64,000 bases of DNA. It comes from Bacillus alkalicellulosilyticus. Lineage in GTDB: Bacteria > Bacillota > Bacilli > Bacillales > Bacillaceae_F. The position numbers were made by a program, and so were the translations under genes. The notes under the pieces are model-generated. The model ran no database searches and was not told where the DNA came from. It saw only the letters and a program-made list of their open reading frames with translations. Numbering within the stretch: the first letter of the stretch is position 1; each line of letters starts with the position of its first letter. Below, one piece after another: positions 37,038 to 46,856 of this stretch. The stretch covers positions 3,008,068 to 3,072,067 of the forward strand of contig NZ_KV917381.1 in assembly GCF_002019795.1 (NCBI RefSeq). Direction: 5' to 3'.

Positions 37038-38648
37038 TTATTTCACCTCTGCCATTTCCACGATTTTGCCGTTTAACGACCATGTTTTTACTTCTTTTAC
37101 TTGTACATAAACGATTTGACCTATGACGGATTTCGGACCTTTAAAGTTTACAAGACGGTTTGTTCTAGTTCTCCCTGATAAAACTTCAGGGTTTTTCTTG
37201 CTTTCCCCTTCAACAAGGACTTCAACTACTTTATCTTGATACTCATTGTTTTTCTTGGCCGAAATCTCATTCACTAATGCATTTAATCGTGCTAGACGGT
37301 TCTTCTTCACTTCCATAGGGACATTGTCTTCCATCTTCGCAGCTGGAGTTCCTTCTCGTGGAGAGTAGATATACGTAAATGCACTATCAAATTCAATTTC
37401 TCGTACAAGCGAAAGCGTATCCTCAAACTGTTCTTCCGTTTCATTCGGAAAGCCTACAATTAAATCTGTTGTAAACGAAGCATTTGGTATCGCTTTTTTA
37501 ATTTTCGTCGCCAATTCAACATATTGTTCTCTCGTATACTTTCTCGCCATTAATTTTAAGATATCCGTATTCCCATGCTGAACAGGAAGGTGGATGTGCT
37601 CGACCATGTTCCCGCCCTTTGCTAGCACTTCTATTAAACGGTCATCAAAATCTCGAGGGTGACTTGTAGTAAAACGAATTCGTGGAATGTCAATAGCACG
37701 CAACTCATCCATCAAGTCTCCCAAACCGTAATTCATTTCTAAGTCTTTACCATAGGCATTAACGTTTTGCCCTAAAAGTGTAATTTCTTTATAGCCTTGA
37801 CGGGCAATGTCCCTAACTTCAGCAATGATATCCTCTGGTAAACGGCTACGTTCCTTCCCACGTGTATATGGAACGATACAGTACGTACAGAACTTGTCAC
37901 AGCCGTACATAATGTTGACCCATGCTAGGGTATTGCCTTGACGAGCTCTTGGAAGATTTTCTACAATATCTCCTTCTTTTGACCAAACTTCAATCACCAT
38001 TTCTTTCCCGAAGATGGCTTCTTGCAATAAATTAGGTAAACGGTGAATGTTGTGAGTACCAAAAATCAGGTCAATGTGTTGGTGCTTTTGCATAATTCGA
38101 TGAACAACAGCTTCTTCCTGTGACATACAGCCACATACGCCAACAATCAATTCTGGTTTTTCACGCTTGAGTGTTTTTAAATGTCCGATTTCACCAAACA
38201 CTTTATTTTCCGCATTTTCACGAATCGCACATGTATTTAAAAGAATGACATCGGCGTCTGTTGTTTCTTCCGTTTCAGAAAACCCCATTTCCAATAGGAT
38301 TCCTGCCATATTTTCTGTATCATGATAGTTCATTTGACAGCCATATGTTCGAACGAGAAATTTCTTTCCAACCCCGATCTTTTTCATTTCTTCTGGAACT
38401 TCATAACGGACCACTTTTATTTCTTCTTTTCCTCGACGTTTGCCTTCTTTAAAATCCGGCTGGTCAAGAATTAATATATCTCGCCCGTTGATGCGCATTT
38501 TTGAGTTTCCGTCTTCAGTTGTCTCAATTTTCGCTTTTGAAAAGTCAAAATACTTACTATAGTCTTTTTTCTGAGACATCTCAGATTTTAAGTCTGTTGT
38601 CTCTTCATTTGTATTTCCGACTTTTCCTAAACGTTGATCTTCATTCAT
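37038..38648 (-). CDS. miaB: tRNA methylthiotransferase MiaB
   Basis: 536 residues from the ATG at 38648 ([11 protein letters not shown]) with AAAGGGG upstream. The radical-SAM motif is CDKFCTYC. The N-terminal cluster domain begins [13 protein letters not shown] with three cysteines (also [10 protein letters not shown] and VCGCMSQEE). A TRAM domain is at the C-terminus. It adds the methylthio group to i6A37 made by MiaA. It is translationally adjacent to ricA. About 25 residues longer than the B. subtilis protein at the N-terminus. Confidence 0.96.
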   Translation of the reverse strand: MNEDQRLGKVGNTNEETTDLKSEMSQKKDYSKYFDFSKAKIETTEDGNSKMRINGRDILILDQPDFKEGKRRGKEEIKVVRYEVPEEMKKIGVGKKFLVRTYGCQMNYHDTENMAGILLEMGFSETEETTDADVILLNTCAIRENAENKVFGEIGHLKTLKREKPELIVGVCGCMSQEEAVVHRIMQKHQHIDLIFGTHNIHRLPNLLQEAIFGKEMVIEVWSKEGDIVENLPRARQGNTLAWVNIMYGCDKFCTYCIVPYTRGKERSRLPEDIIAEVRDIARQGYKEITLLGQNVNAYGKDLEMNYGLGDLMDELRAIDIPRIRFTTSHPRDFDDRLIEVLAKGGNMVEHIHLPVQHGNTDILKLMARKYTREQYVELATKIKKAIPNASFTTDLIVGFPNETEEQFEDTLSLVREIEFDSAFTYIYSPREGTPAAKMEDNVPMEVKKNRLARLNALVNEISAKKNNEYQDKVVEVLVEGESKKNPEVLSGRTRTNRLVNFKGPKSVIGQIVYVQVKEVKTWSLNGKIVEMAEVK

Positions 38649-38801
38649 CGGTAAAACCCCTTTCTGAACAACTATTCTATTATCAACACACATCTACTCA
38701 TTATAAACCCCAAAAAGAAAAACGACAATATATTCTATCAGAATGCCAAGTATTAGAATCTACGAATTAGTGAACATCTATTGTACCTTTTCTTTCCAAA
38801 G

Positions 38802-38831
38802 AAAAAACCATACTCAGAGAGCATGGTTTTT
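38802..38831 (-). terminator. korAB terminator
   Basis: AAAACCAT/ATGGTTTT stem with an 11-base loop containing CTCAGAGAG, followed by T-rich DNA on the minus strand, just after the korB stop. Confidence 0.8.
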
Positions 38832-38839
38832 GCATGTAA

Positions 38840-39706
38840 TTACATAAATTCAGCCATTAACTGATTGAATTTTTCTTCATCAATCGATAAGTCTTGAGCT
38901 GATAATGGATTTTCGTCATAACCGATAACTAAATCTTGATACGATTTCTTCTCCGTATCTTGATAGATTAGTCCAGTTACTAATCCGTTATTTTCCATTA
39001 GAGTTTGCATTGCTGTCATACGATTGTGTGGGTCATACCCTTCAACATCAGCAAGCTTTACTAAGTTCTCTTTGAACCAGTCATATGTGTTTACTTTGTT
39101 AAACGTAACACATGGACTGAATACATTGATTAAAGAGAAACCTTTATGGTTAATTCCTTGTTCAATTAAAGAAGTAAGTTCTTTTAAATCACTTGAGAAA
39201 CTTTGTGCAACAAATGTAGCTCCAGCTGTTAACGCTGTTTCCATTACATTTAATGCAGACTCAATTGATCCACCAGGTGTACTTTTTGTTTTAAAGCCCA
39301 TTTCACTACGTGGTGACGTTTGACCTTTTGTTAAACCGTAAATTTGGTTATCCATAACGATGTACGTTACATCGATATTACGACGAATCGAATGTACCGT
39401 GTGACCCATACCAATCGCAAAGCCATCACCATCTCCACCAGAAGCGATAACCGTTAAATCACGGTTTGCCATCTTAACTCCTTGAGCAATTGGTAATGCA
39501 CGACCATGAATACCGTGGAATCCGTATGAGTTAATATACCCAGAAATACGACCCGAACAACCAATCCCTGAAATAACTGCTAAATCATCTGGCTCAATTC
39601 CGACATTCGCAGCAGCACGTTGAATCGCAGCTTGAACCGAGAAATCTCCACAACCTGGGCACCAGTTTGGCTTTACTTTATTTCTAAAATCTTTAAAAGT
39701 TGCCAT
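38840..39706 (-). CDS. korB: 2-oxoacid:ferredoxin oxidoreductase, beta subunit
   Basis: 288 residues. It binds thiamine diphosphate through GDGDGFAIGMGH and MDNQIYGLTKGQTSPRS. Cluster cysteines are in WCPGCGDF, GIGCSGR and the later SPCVTF. With the alpha subunit it converts a 2-oxoacid (most likely 2-oxoglutarate) and CoA to acyl-CoA, CO2 and reduced ferredoxin. It starts directly at the korA stop (TAAATG), with GGAG upstream. The exact substrate is inferred. Confidence 0.93.
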   Translation of the reverse strand: MATFKDFRNKVKPNWCPGCGDFSVQAAIQRAAANVGIEPDDLAVISGIGCSGRISGYINSYGFHGIHGRALPIAQGVKMANRDLTVIASGGDGDGFAIGMGHTVHSIRRNIDVTYIVMDNQIYGLTKGQTSPRSEMGFKTKSTPGGSIESALNVMETALTAGATFVAQSFSSDLKELTSLIEQGINHKGFSLINVFSPCVTFNKVNTYDWFKENLVKLADVEGYDPHNRMTAMQTLMENNGLVTGLIYQDTEKKSYQDLVIGYDENPLSAQDLSIDEEKFNQLMAEFM

Positions 39707-41449
39707 TTAGACCAACTCCTTGCAATGATTATGAATGTCAGAAGGTAGGAATGGGTTTCCGTCGTATTTAAGTAGGCTTTCCACATTAATTCCGCCAACA
39801 TTCATACGAATGATGTTTGCTAACTGTGCTGTTGCATTGTTTTCAACAACTACCACTTTCTTTGCCTTTTCCATCAATGGTCTTAACTCATCCGTTGGGA
39901 ATGGGTGAAGAAGTCGTACTTGTGCATGATTTACTTTAATTCCATCTGACTCTAAACGAGGCATTGCCTCATTAATTGTTCCGCGTGTTGAGTTTACCCC
40001 AATAATTAATAGGTCAGCTTCTTCATGTGCAGCATTTGTATACACAGGAGTGTCAAATGTTGAGTGTAAATTATTTAATTTACGAAGTCGCTTGTCCATT
40101 TGGGCAATTCGGTTTTCAGGACTCTCAGACGGCTTACCAGTTTGGTCATGTTCAACACCAGTAACGTGATGGATACCGTTTTTCATGCCCGGAATCACAC
40201 GTGGTGAAATTCCATCTTCTGTTACTTCATAGCGTTTGTAATATTCTCCGTCAACGCGTTCAGGTAATTCTGCTTTAGGGTCAAGCTTACCACGACGAAT
40301 TTCTACTTTATTATAATCTAACGGTTCAACCGTTTGTTTTCCAAGTGAAAGTGCAAGGTCTGTTACTAAAATAACAGGACATTGGTATTCTTCAGCAATA
40401 TTAAATGCTTCCACTGTATCGTAGAATGCTTCCTCTACTGTACTTGGGCAAATGACAACTTTCGGAATATCACCATGTGTACTATATAACATGGCCATTA
40501 AATCTGATTGTTCTTGTTTTGTTGGAAGTCCTGTACTTGGACCACCACGTTGGGTATTTACAACAACAAGAGGTGTTTCAGTAATTCCAGACAAACCAAG
40601 AGCTTCAGCCATTAGAGATAACCCAGGACCTGCTGATGCAGTTAATGAACGTACACCTGCATAGTTTGCTCCAATTGCCATTGTACAAGCTGAAATTTCA
40701 TCTTCGGTTTGAATAACCGTTCCACCATACTCTGGAAGTTTCTTAATTAAATATTCCATAATCTCAGAAGCAGGAGTAATAGGGTAAGCTGGCATAAAGC
40801 GACAACCAGCAGCAACTGCACCCATTGCGATAGCGTCATTACCGATTAAGAACATTCTTTTCTTACCATCTGCTTCTCCTAATTGGAAATCACCAGTGTT
40901 ATTGCCAGCTTCTTTTTTAAAGAACTCAGCACCCGCTTGGATGGCTTCCATGTTCTTTTCAACAACAGACATCCCTTTGCGTTTGAAGATTTCCTCTACA
41001 ACTTCACGGTAAGCTTCTACAGGCAAGCCTAAAATAGCACTTGATGCTCCAACTGCTACCATGTTTTTCATTAATGAAGTTCCTAGTTCGTTAGCAATTT
41101 CTGTAAACGGCACTGCGTATAGTGATGCGTTTTCTCCCTCAGGTAAAGTCGGGTTAAACTTTGCATCAGCAATAACAATTCCGCCCTCACGTAATTCATG
41201 AACGTTAACGTCGATTGTCTCTTGGTCAAAAGCAACTAAAATATCTAAATCATCAGAAATAGCGTTTAGAGGAGTTGTACTTACACGAATTTTATTATTC
41301 GTATGTCCTCCTTTAATACGGGAAGAAAAGTGACGATATCCGTAAAGATAGTACCCTAATCGGTTTAATGCAATTGCAAAGATTTCTCCGGTACTTTCAA
41401 TACCTTCCCCTTGCTGTCCGCCAACTTTCCAAGAAAGTTGATTGATCAT
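39707..41449 (-). CDS. korA: 2-oxoacid:ferredoxin oxidoreductase, alpha subunit (gamma-alpha fusion)
   Basis: 580 residues from the ATG at 41449 (MINQLSWKVGGQQGEGIES) with AAAGGGGTG upstream. Residues 1-180 form the gamma domain and about 200-580 the alpha domain (GNDAIAMGAVAAGCRFMPAY, then TEDEISACTMAIGANYAG). This fused gamma-alpha with separate beta is the two-subunit form common in aerobic bacilli. It sits between spoVS and miaB. Confidence 0.93.
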   Translation of the reverse strand: MINQLSWKVGGQQGEGIESTGEIFAIALNRLGYYLYGYRHFSSRIKGGHTNNKIRVSTTPLNAISDDLDILVAFDQETIDVNVHELREGGIVIADAKFNPTLPEGENASLYAVPFTEIANELGTSLMKNMVAVGASSAILGLPVEAYREVVEEIFKRKGMSVVEKNMEAIQAGAEFFKKEAGNNTGDFQLGEADGKKRMFLIGNDAIAMGAVAAGCRFMPAYPITPASEIMEYLIKKLPEYGGTVIQTEDEISACTMAIGANYAGVRSLTASAGPGLSLMAEALGLSGITETPLVVVNTQRGGPSTGLPTKQEQSDLMAMLYSTHGDIPKVVICPSTVEEAFYDTVEAFNIAEEYQCPVILVTDLALSLGKQTVEPLDYNKVEIRRGKLDPKAELPERVDGEYYKRYEVTEDGISPRVIPGMKNGIHHVTGVEHDQTGKPSESPENRIAQMDKRLRKLNNLHSTFDTPVYTNAAHEEADLLIIGVNSTRGTINEAMPRLESDGIKVNHAQVRLLHPFPTDELRPLMEKAKKVVVVENNATAQLANIIRMNVGGINVESLLKYDGNPFLPSDIHNHCKELV

Positions 41450-41822
41450 GATTCTCCACCCCTTTGGCGTTTTAGAAAGTGTCAATGGTTGTTCTTCTAT
41501 AAGTTTAACATATTCCCAAGTTATTCACTAGAATTACTTGCATTTTACAACTCATTGTTTATTCCATGAAATATGTACTAAACGATTTTAATAATAGACC
41601 TATCAAGAGTAAAAATCAATAGAAAAGCATTATTTTATTACAAAATAGTGACAAATAAAAAAAAGTACATATTTCTGATAAAACCTGACATTGACATTGG
41701 TATATAATTGCACATATCTCCTGTTCATTTTTATTCTAACCTAAGTTTAACCGGTTATGATAAATTACAACAAAAACTATTCTAAGCTAACAAACCAAAA
41801 GAATGAATTCACGCTAATTCAC
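41450..41822. other. AT-rich intergenic region upstream of korA
   Basis: About 370 bp, very A/T-rich, with no supported gene. It should hold the korA promoter. A + strand frame from 41757 overlaps spoVS in antisense and was not accepted. Confidence 0.5.
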
Positions 41823-41823
41823 A

Positions 41824-41857
41824 TAAAAAAACCTGTCCGCAGAAGCAAACAGGCTTT
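41824..41857 (-). terminator. spoVS terminator
   Basis: CCTGT/ACAGG stem with inner GC pairs, followed by a run of seven T on the minus strand. Confidence 0.7.
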
Positions 41858-41863
41858 AACATA

Positions 41864-42124
41864 TTATCGTGGTTCTATTATTAATTTTATCGCAGTCCTC
41901 TCTTCACCATCGATTAGGATGTCAGTAAAGGCTGGTATACAAACTAAGTCAATTCCGCTAGGGGCAACAAACCCTCTAGCAATCGCTATTGCTTTGATCG
42001 ATTGATTAAGTGCTCCTGCTCCAATCGCTTGAATTTCTGCTGCACCTCTTTCGCGAATGACCCCAGCTAATGCTCCGGCTACCGAATTAGGTGTAGATTT
42101 TGCTGAAACTTTTAATATTTCCAT
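41864..42124 (-). CDS. spoVS: Stage V sporulation protein SpoVS
   Basis: 86 residues, almost identical in pattern to the very conserved SpoVS family (Alba-like fold): MEILKVSAKSTPNSVAGAL, then AGALNQSIKAIAIARGF. It affects septation and coat maturation in B. subtilis. The ATG has AAAGGAGGTT. The order spoVS-ymdB-rny is the B. subtilis order. Confidence 0.97.
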   Translation of the reverse strand: MEILKVSAKSTPNSVAGALAGVIRERGAAEIQAIGAGALNQSIKAIAIARGFVAPSGIDLVCIPAFTDILIDGEERTAIKLIIEPR

Positions 42125-42240
42125 TTCTTGAACCTCCTTTATGATGAATAGTGCCGCTTACATACTATATTCACGAAAAATTGGGATATTCCTGCATCAT
42201 AAAGGATATTTTCTAAATATTCTAACCTTTTGTTCGTAGT

Positions 42241-43035
42241 CTACTCAAATAAAGGTTTTTCATCATTAATTACAATTCTTTCGATGGCCTTTGCTAAGCC
42301 TGTCGTGTCATCAATCGTAATCAGAGTTCCATTAATTTGTGAGCGTCCGCTAGCCACTTCAAAACGTACAGGTAGGTTCGTTAAAAACTTCTTTAACACC
42401 GCATTTCGTTCCATCCCTAGGATTCCATCATACGGACCTGTCATTCCAACATCCGTAAGATATGCTGTTCCATTCGGTAGAATTCTTTCATCTGATGTTT
42501 GAACATGAGTATGTGTACCAACAACTGCTGAAACTTGTCCATCAAGGAACCAACCCATTGCTTGTTTTTCACTAGTTGCTTCTGCATGGAAATCCACAAA
42601 AATAATTGGTGTTCTTTTTCTTACCTTTTCAATAATTTCCTCTGCCTTACGAAAAGGGCAGTCATTTGGTGGCAAGAATGTTCGACCCATAAGATTAATA
42701 ACGGCTACTTCGAGTGTATTTATTTTTATAAATGTATAGCCAGATCCAGGAGTTCCTTCAGGATAATTTGCTGGTCGGACCATGTGAGGGGCCTCTTCAA
42801 TAAATTCAAATATCTCTCGGTTGTCCCATGTATGGTTTCCAAGCGTTACAGCCTGTGCACCTGCATCAAGAAATCCCTTATAGATTTTCTCTGTTATTCC
42901 TTTTCCTGCAGCTGCGTTTTCCCCATTAATAATCGTACACGTCGGTCTATATTTTTTCTTTAACTTCGGCAAATAGGTTGCGACCATCTCCCGACCTAGT
43001 GAACCGACCACATCACCAATAAATAATAGTTTCAT
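42241..43035 (-). CDS. ymdB: YmdB, cyclic-nucleotide phosphodiesterase
   Basis: 264 residues of the calcineurin-like fold. Metal-site motifs are FIGDVVG, NGENAA, LGNHTWDN, DFHAEATSEKQA and GTHTHVQT. B. subtilis YmdB hydrolyses 2',3'-cyclic nucleotides and affects biofilm and motility choices. Located between rny and spoVS, as in B. subtilis, but separated from rny by a terminator-like hairpin. Confidence 0.96.
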   Translation of the reverse strand: MKLLFIGDVVGSLGREMVATYLPKLKKKYRPTCTIINGENAAAGKGITEKIYKGFLDAGAQAVTLGNHTWDNREIFEFIEEAPHMVRPANYPEGTPGSGYTFIKINTLEVAVINLMGRTFLPPNDCPFRKAEEIIEKVRKRTPIIFVDFHAEATSEKQAMGWFLDGQVSAVVGTHTHVQTSDERILPNGTAYLTDVGMTGPYDGILGMERNAVLKKFLTNLPVRFEVASGRSQINGTLITIDDTTGLAKAIERIVINDEKPLFE

Positions 43036-43092
43036 CTTGTACTCCTTTTGTTTTCAATCTACTATGTCTTTATATTATACAACTAAAAAAAG

Positions 43093-43128
43093 AAAATGAC
43101 TAAAAAGCCTCTGCCTTTTAGTCATTTT
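43093..43128 (-). terminator. Hairpin between rny and ymdB
   Basis: Perfect stem AAAATGACTAAAA / TTTTAGTCATTTT, followed by TCTTTTTTTAG on the minus strand. Confidence 0.85.
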
Positions 43129-43151
43129 CGTAGTATTACGTTTCCATCCAT

Positions 43152-44723
43152 TTATTTTGCATATTCAACGGCTCGAGTTTCACGAATGACAGTTACTCGA
43201 ATATGACCAGGATAATCAAGGTCATCTTCAATTTTCTTTGTAATATCACGAGCAAGCTTAAATGCTTGTGCATCATCAACGATATCTGGTTTCACCATGA
43301 TACGAACTTCACGTCCTGCTTGAATAGCATATGTCTTCTCGACACCTTCAAACGATTCAGAAATTTCTTCTAGTTTTTCCAGACGACGAATATACGTTTC
43401 TAATGTTTCTCTTCTCGCTCCTGGACGTGCTGCACTCAATGCGTCTGCAGCAGCTACTAACGAAGAAATAATCGATGTTGGTTCTGTATCACCATGATGT
43501 GAGGCGATACTGTTAATGACTACTGGATGTTCCTTATATTTCGTTGCGAGTTCTACACCAATTTCAACGTGACTTCCTTCTACTTCATGGTCAATTGCTT
43601 TCCCAATATCATGGAGTAGTCCTGCTCTTCGTGCTAGTTGTACATCTTCACCAAGTTCAGCAGCCATTAATCCTGCAAGATATGCTACTTCCATTGAATG
43701 CTTCAGAACATTTTGACCATAACTTGTTCTAAACTTAAGGCGTCCTAATATTTTGATTAAATCAGGATGTAAACCATGAATGCCCATTTCAAATGTCGTT
43801 TGCTCACCATATTCACGGATTGTCTCATCAACTTCACGACGTGATTTATCCACCATCTCTTCAATTCTAGCTGGATGAATACGACCATCTTGCACTAATT
43901 TCTCAAGCGCAGTACGAGCAATTTCTCGTCGAATAGGGTCAAATCCAGATAGAATAACTGCTTCAGGAGTATCATCGATAATAAGGTCAATACCTGTTAG
44001 CGTTTCCAACGCTCGAATGTTACGGCCCTCACGACCTATAATTCTGCCCTTCATCTCATCATTCGGTAAGCTAACGACAGAGACGGTTGTTTCAGCAACA
44101 TGGTCAGCTGAACAACGTTGAATGGCAAGTGATAGGATTTCTTTTGCCTTCTTATCTGCTTCTTCTTTCGCCCGTGTTAAACGTTCTTTCGTCATCATGG
44201 CTACCTCATGAGTAAGCTCATGTTGAACTTCTTGGCGAAGTGCTTCTCTTGCATCGTCACGAGAAAATCCAGAAATGCGCTCAAGCTCCGCATATTGTTT
44301 CTTCAAGACTTCCTCCACTTTGCTATCCATCTCTTCAATATGTCGTTGTTTTTTGGCGAGAGAATCCTCTCTCTTTTCTAAAGATTCCTCTTTCTTGTCT
44401 AGTGTTTCACTTTTCCGATCAAGGACTTCTTCTTTTTGAACCAAACGATTCTCTTGTTTTTGAATCTCATTTCTACGTTCACGAACCTCACGTTCAGCCT
44501 CTGTTCGAAGTTTATGGACTTCATCCTTCACCTCTAAAATTGCTTCCTTCTTACTTGCTTCAGCTTCCCGCTTTGCATCTTCAACAATTTGTTTTGCTGC
44601 ATGTTCGGCACTTGAAATTTTCGCTTCTGCAATGGATTTTCTAACAAGATATCCAACAACTGCACTAACTGCAGAGACAACAAGCAAAATCGAGATGACG
44701 ATGAAAATGTTTATTTCACCCAT
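43152..44723 (-). CDS. rny: Ribonuclease Y
   Basis: 523 residues from the ATG at 44723 (MGEINIFIV), with AGGAGGTGA upstream. Domains in order: N-terminal membrane anchor (about residues 3-22), long coiled coil (30-205), KH domain ([15 protein letters not shown]) and HD domain ([15 protein letters not shown]). It is the main endonuclease for mRNA turnover in bacilli and works at the membrane with the Ric proteins. Its transcript probably begins with a hairpin (see 44823-44843). Confidence 0.98.
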   Translation of the reverse strand: MGEINIFIVISILLVVSAVSAVVGYLVRKSIAEAKISSAEHAAKQIVEDAKREAEASKKEAILEVKDEVHKLRTEAEREVRERRNEIQKQENRLVQKEEVLDRKSETLDKKEESLEKREDSLAKKQRHIEEMDSKVEEVLKKQYAELERISGFSRDDAREALRQEVQHELTHEVAMMTKERLTRAKEEADKKAKEILSLAIQRCSADHVAETTVSVVSLPNDEMKGRIIGREGRNIRALETLTGIDLIIDDTPEAVILSGFDPIRREIARTALEKLVQDGRIHPARIEEMVDKSRREVDETIREYGEQTTFEMGIHGLHPDLIKILGRLKFRTSYGQNVLKHSMEVAYLAGLMAAELGEDVQLARRAGLLHDIGKAIDHEVEGSHVEIGVELATKYKEHPVVINSIASHHGDTEPTSIISSLVAAADALSAARPGARRETLETYIRRLEKLEEISESFEGVEKTYAIQAGREVRIMVKPDIVDDAQAFKLARDITKKIEDDLDYPGHIRVTVIRETRAVEYAK

Positions 44724-44822
44724 ACTTCTCACCTCCTCTTGCTATCTAATTGTTGGTTCCATCAATTTTCATGTTATTCGTATGATTATTGAACTTACAA
44801 AATAGAAAATAATGTGATAGAA

Positions 44823-44879
44823 AATACGACATTTAGTCGTATTCTTTTTCATTGTATAGTTGCATAAACCGATTGTCAA
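44823..44879 (-). promoter_or_regulatory. rny promoter and 5'-terminal hairpin
   Basis: Minus strand: -35 TTGACA (44874-44879), a 17-bp spacer, -10 TACAAT (44851-44856). The start should fall near 44844. AATACGAC/GTCGTATT (44843-44823, 5-base loop) begins there, so the mRNA would open with a perfect 8-bp hairpin. Confidence 0.75.
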
Positions 44880-44996
44880 GCATTGACAATACAAGCTAGG
44901 TATGAATGGCTCCTGTTATGGGAAGGTACAATTCTTCTTCCTACTATTTAAATTGTATTACCTTTCCTTTCAACTACTGCTTATGAAAAATAAACA

Positions 44997-45026
44997 AAGA
45001 GGGTATCCCATCTGAGACGCCCTCTT
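44997..45026 (-). terminator. recA terminator
   Basis: AAGAGGG/CCCTCTT outer stem with an inner GTCTCA/TGGGAT helix (with wobble pairs), followed by TTGTTTATTTTT on the minus strand. Confidence 0.8.
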
Positions 45027-45036
45027 AACACCATTT

Positions 45037-46086
45037 TTATTTCATATCTAGTAAATCTGTAAACTCTTCTGGTTCTCCTGGAGCTTCTACAGTAATCTCA
45101 CCATTTAATCCATAATGAGCACGGATTTTATCTTCAATTTCAGCAGTAATGTCTTGATTCTCTTTTAAGAATTGTTTTGAGTTTTCTCTGCCTTGTCCAA
45201 GTCGCTCTTCGTTAAATGAATACCAAGCTCCACTTTTTTGAACAATATCTAGCTCAGAGCCTATATCTAATATAGAACCCTCTCTTGAAATTCCTTCTCC
45301 ATACATAATATCCACTTCAGCTACTTTAAATGGAGGAGCTACTTTGTTTTTAACAACTTTAATTTTAGTTTTATTCCCTACCATGTCGTTTCCTTGCTTA
45401 AGTGTTTCAGCGCGACGAACCTCTAAACGAACAGAAGAATAGAATTTTAAAGCACGACCACCTGGTGTTGTTTCAGGGTTTCCAAACATGACCCCTACTT
45501 TTTCACGAATTTGGTTAATGAAAATAGCAATCGTTTTAGATTTACTAATCGCACCAGATAATTTTCTAAGGGCTTGAGACATAAGACGTGCTTGTAAACC
45601 AACGTGACTATCTCCCATTTCTCCTTCAATCTCTGCTTTAGGAACAAGTGCTGCCACACTATCAACCACAATAATATCTACTGCTCCACTTCGAACTAGT
45701 GCTTCTGCAATCTCAAGCGCTTGCTCACCTGTATCAGGTTGAGATAATAAAAGCTCATCGATATTAACTCCTAATTTTTGTGCATAAACAGGATCAAGAG
45801 CATGCTCAGCATCAATGAATGCGGCTTGGCCTCCCTGACGTTGTACCTCTGCAATAGCATGTAATGTTACTGTTGTTTTACCTGATGATTCTGGACCATA
45901 TACTTCAACAATTCGACCACGTGGATATCCACCTACTCCAAGTGCAATATCTAGTGCAAGTGCTCCACTTGACGTCGTTGATACTCGTTGTTCAGCTTGT
46001 TCCCCTAACTTCATAATAGAACCTTTACCAAACTGCTTTTCAATTTGACGTAACGCCATATCCAATGCGGCTTTGCGATCGCTCAT
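45037..46086 (-). CDS. recA: Recombinase RecA
   Basis: 349 residues. Walker A is [10 protein letters not shown], the Walker B region is [13 protein letters not shown], and the L2 loop block is [15 protein letters not shown]. RecA forms filaments on single-stranded DNA for strand exchange and triggers LexA cleavage. The ATG has AGAGGAGAG upstream. A LexA box and a clean promoter lie upstream. The 118-bp tandem array starts just beyond them. Confidence 0.99.
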   Translation of the reverse strand: MSDRKAALDMALRQIEKQFGKGSIMKLGEQAEQRVSTTSSGALALDIALGVGGYPRGRIVEVYGPESSGKTTVTLHAIAEVQRQGGQAAFIDAEHALDPVYAQKLGVNIDELLLSQPDTGEQALEIAEALVRSGAVDIIVVDSVAALVPKAEIEGEMGDSHVGLQARLMSQALRKLSGAISKSKTIAIFINQIREKVGVMFGNPETTPGGRALKFYSSVRLEVRRAETLKQGNDMVGNKTKIKVVKNKVAPPFKVAEVDIMYGEGISREGSILDIGSELDIVQKSGAWYSFNEERLGQGRENSKQFLKENQDITAEIEDKIRAHYGLNGEITVEAPGEPEEFTDLLDMK

Positions 46087-46153
46087 CTATCCATCTCTCC
46101 TCTATTAAACTTGCATTTTCTGCAAATAATAACTATTAATAAGTACTGTTTAT

Positions 46154-46205
46154 ATCATACATCGTTTTATCCCATTTGCCAATAGTTTTTACGAACATTT
46201 ATTCG
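46154..46205 (-). promoter_or_regulatory. recA promoter and LexA box
   Basis: Minus strand: -35 TTGGCA (46177-46182), a 17-bp spacer, -10 TATGAT (46154-46159). The SOS box CGAACATTTATTCG (46192-46205) lies 9 bp upstream of the -35 and is one base from the consensus core. Confidence 0.87.
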
Positions 46206-46218
46206 CATTTCTTTAATA

Positions 46219-46800
46219 AAAAACATCTTCACCGTTTTTTATTAAAGAAATTACAAGGTGCGAAGCCACTGCCTGCTCTTATGGTGACTATACGTGCTTT
46301 TCTTATAGGAACCGCGCAGTGAGCGAAGCCCTTGTAAAAAACATCTTCACCGTTTTTTATTAAAGAAATTACAAGGTGCGAAGCCACTGCCTGCTCTTAT
46401 GGTGACTATACGTGCTTTTCTTATAGGAACCGCGCAGTGAGCGAAGCCCTTGTAAAAAACATCTTCACCGTTTTTTATTAAAGAAATTTCAAGGCGCGAA
46501 GCCACTGCCTGCTCTTATGGTGACTATACGTGCTTTTCTTATAGGAACCGCGCAGTGAGCGGAGCCCTTGTAAAAAACATCTTCACCGTTTTTTATTAAA
46601 GAAATTTCAAGGCGCGAAGCCACTGCCTGCTCTTATGGTGACTATACGTGCTTTTCTTATAGGAACCGCGCAGTGAGCGGAGCCCTTGTAAAAAACATCT
46701 TCACCGTTTTTTATTAAAGAAATTTCAAGGTGCGAAGCCACTGCCTGCTCTTATGGTGACTATACGTGCTTTTCTTATAGGAACCGCACAATGAGGGGCA
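46219..46800. repeat. Tandem array C: five 118-bp units
   Basis: The phrase AAACATCTTCACCG recurs at an exact 118-bp period (its first C at 46224, 46342, 46460, 46578, 46696). In each unit TTACAAGG/CCTTGTAA, GCGAAGC on both arms and CACTGC/GCAGTG make one long stem (copy 1: 46251-46337). Copies 3 and 4 vary (TTTCAAGGCGCGAAGC, GAGCGGAGCC) and copy 5 has lost the right arm. The array lies between the recA promoter and the terminator of the helicase gene. No reading frame or spacer is present. Confidence 0.95.
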
Positions 46801-46802
46801 TA

Positions 46803-46856
46803 AAAATGGAGGTGGGACAAAAGGTTAAAAACCCTTTTGTCCCACCCTCATTTTTT
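46803..46856 (-). terminator. Helicase terminator (GGGACAAAAGG family)
   Basis: AAAATGGAGGTGGGACAAAA pairs along its length with TTTTGTCCCACCCTCATTTT. It is the longest member of the family in this window. It begins at the helicase stop codon. Confidence 0.88.

Noticed and set aside
41757-42005. + strand frame overlapping spoVS
   Set aside because: Most of it is antisense to the highly conserved spoVS, with no ribosome site.
46219-46800. CRISPR or plasmid-type iterons
   Set aside because: The whole 118-bp unit repeats without unique spacers, and there is no replication initiator or cas gene beside it.
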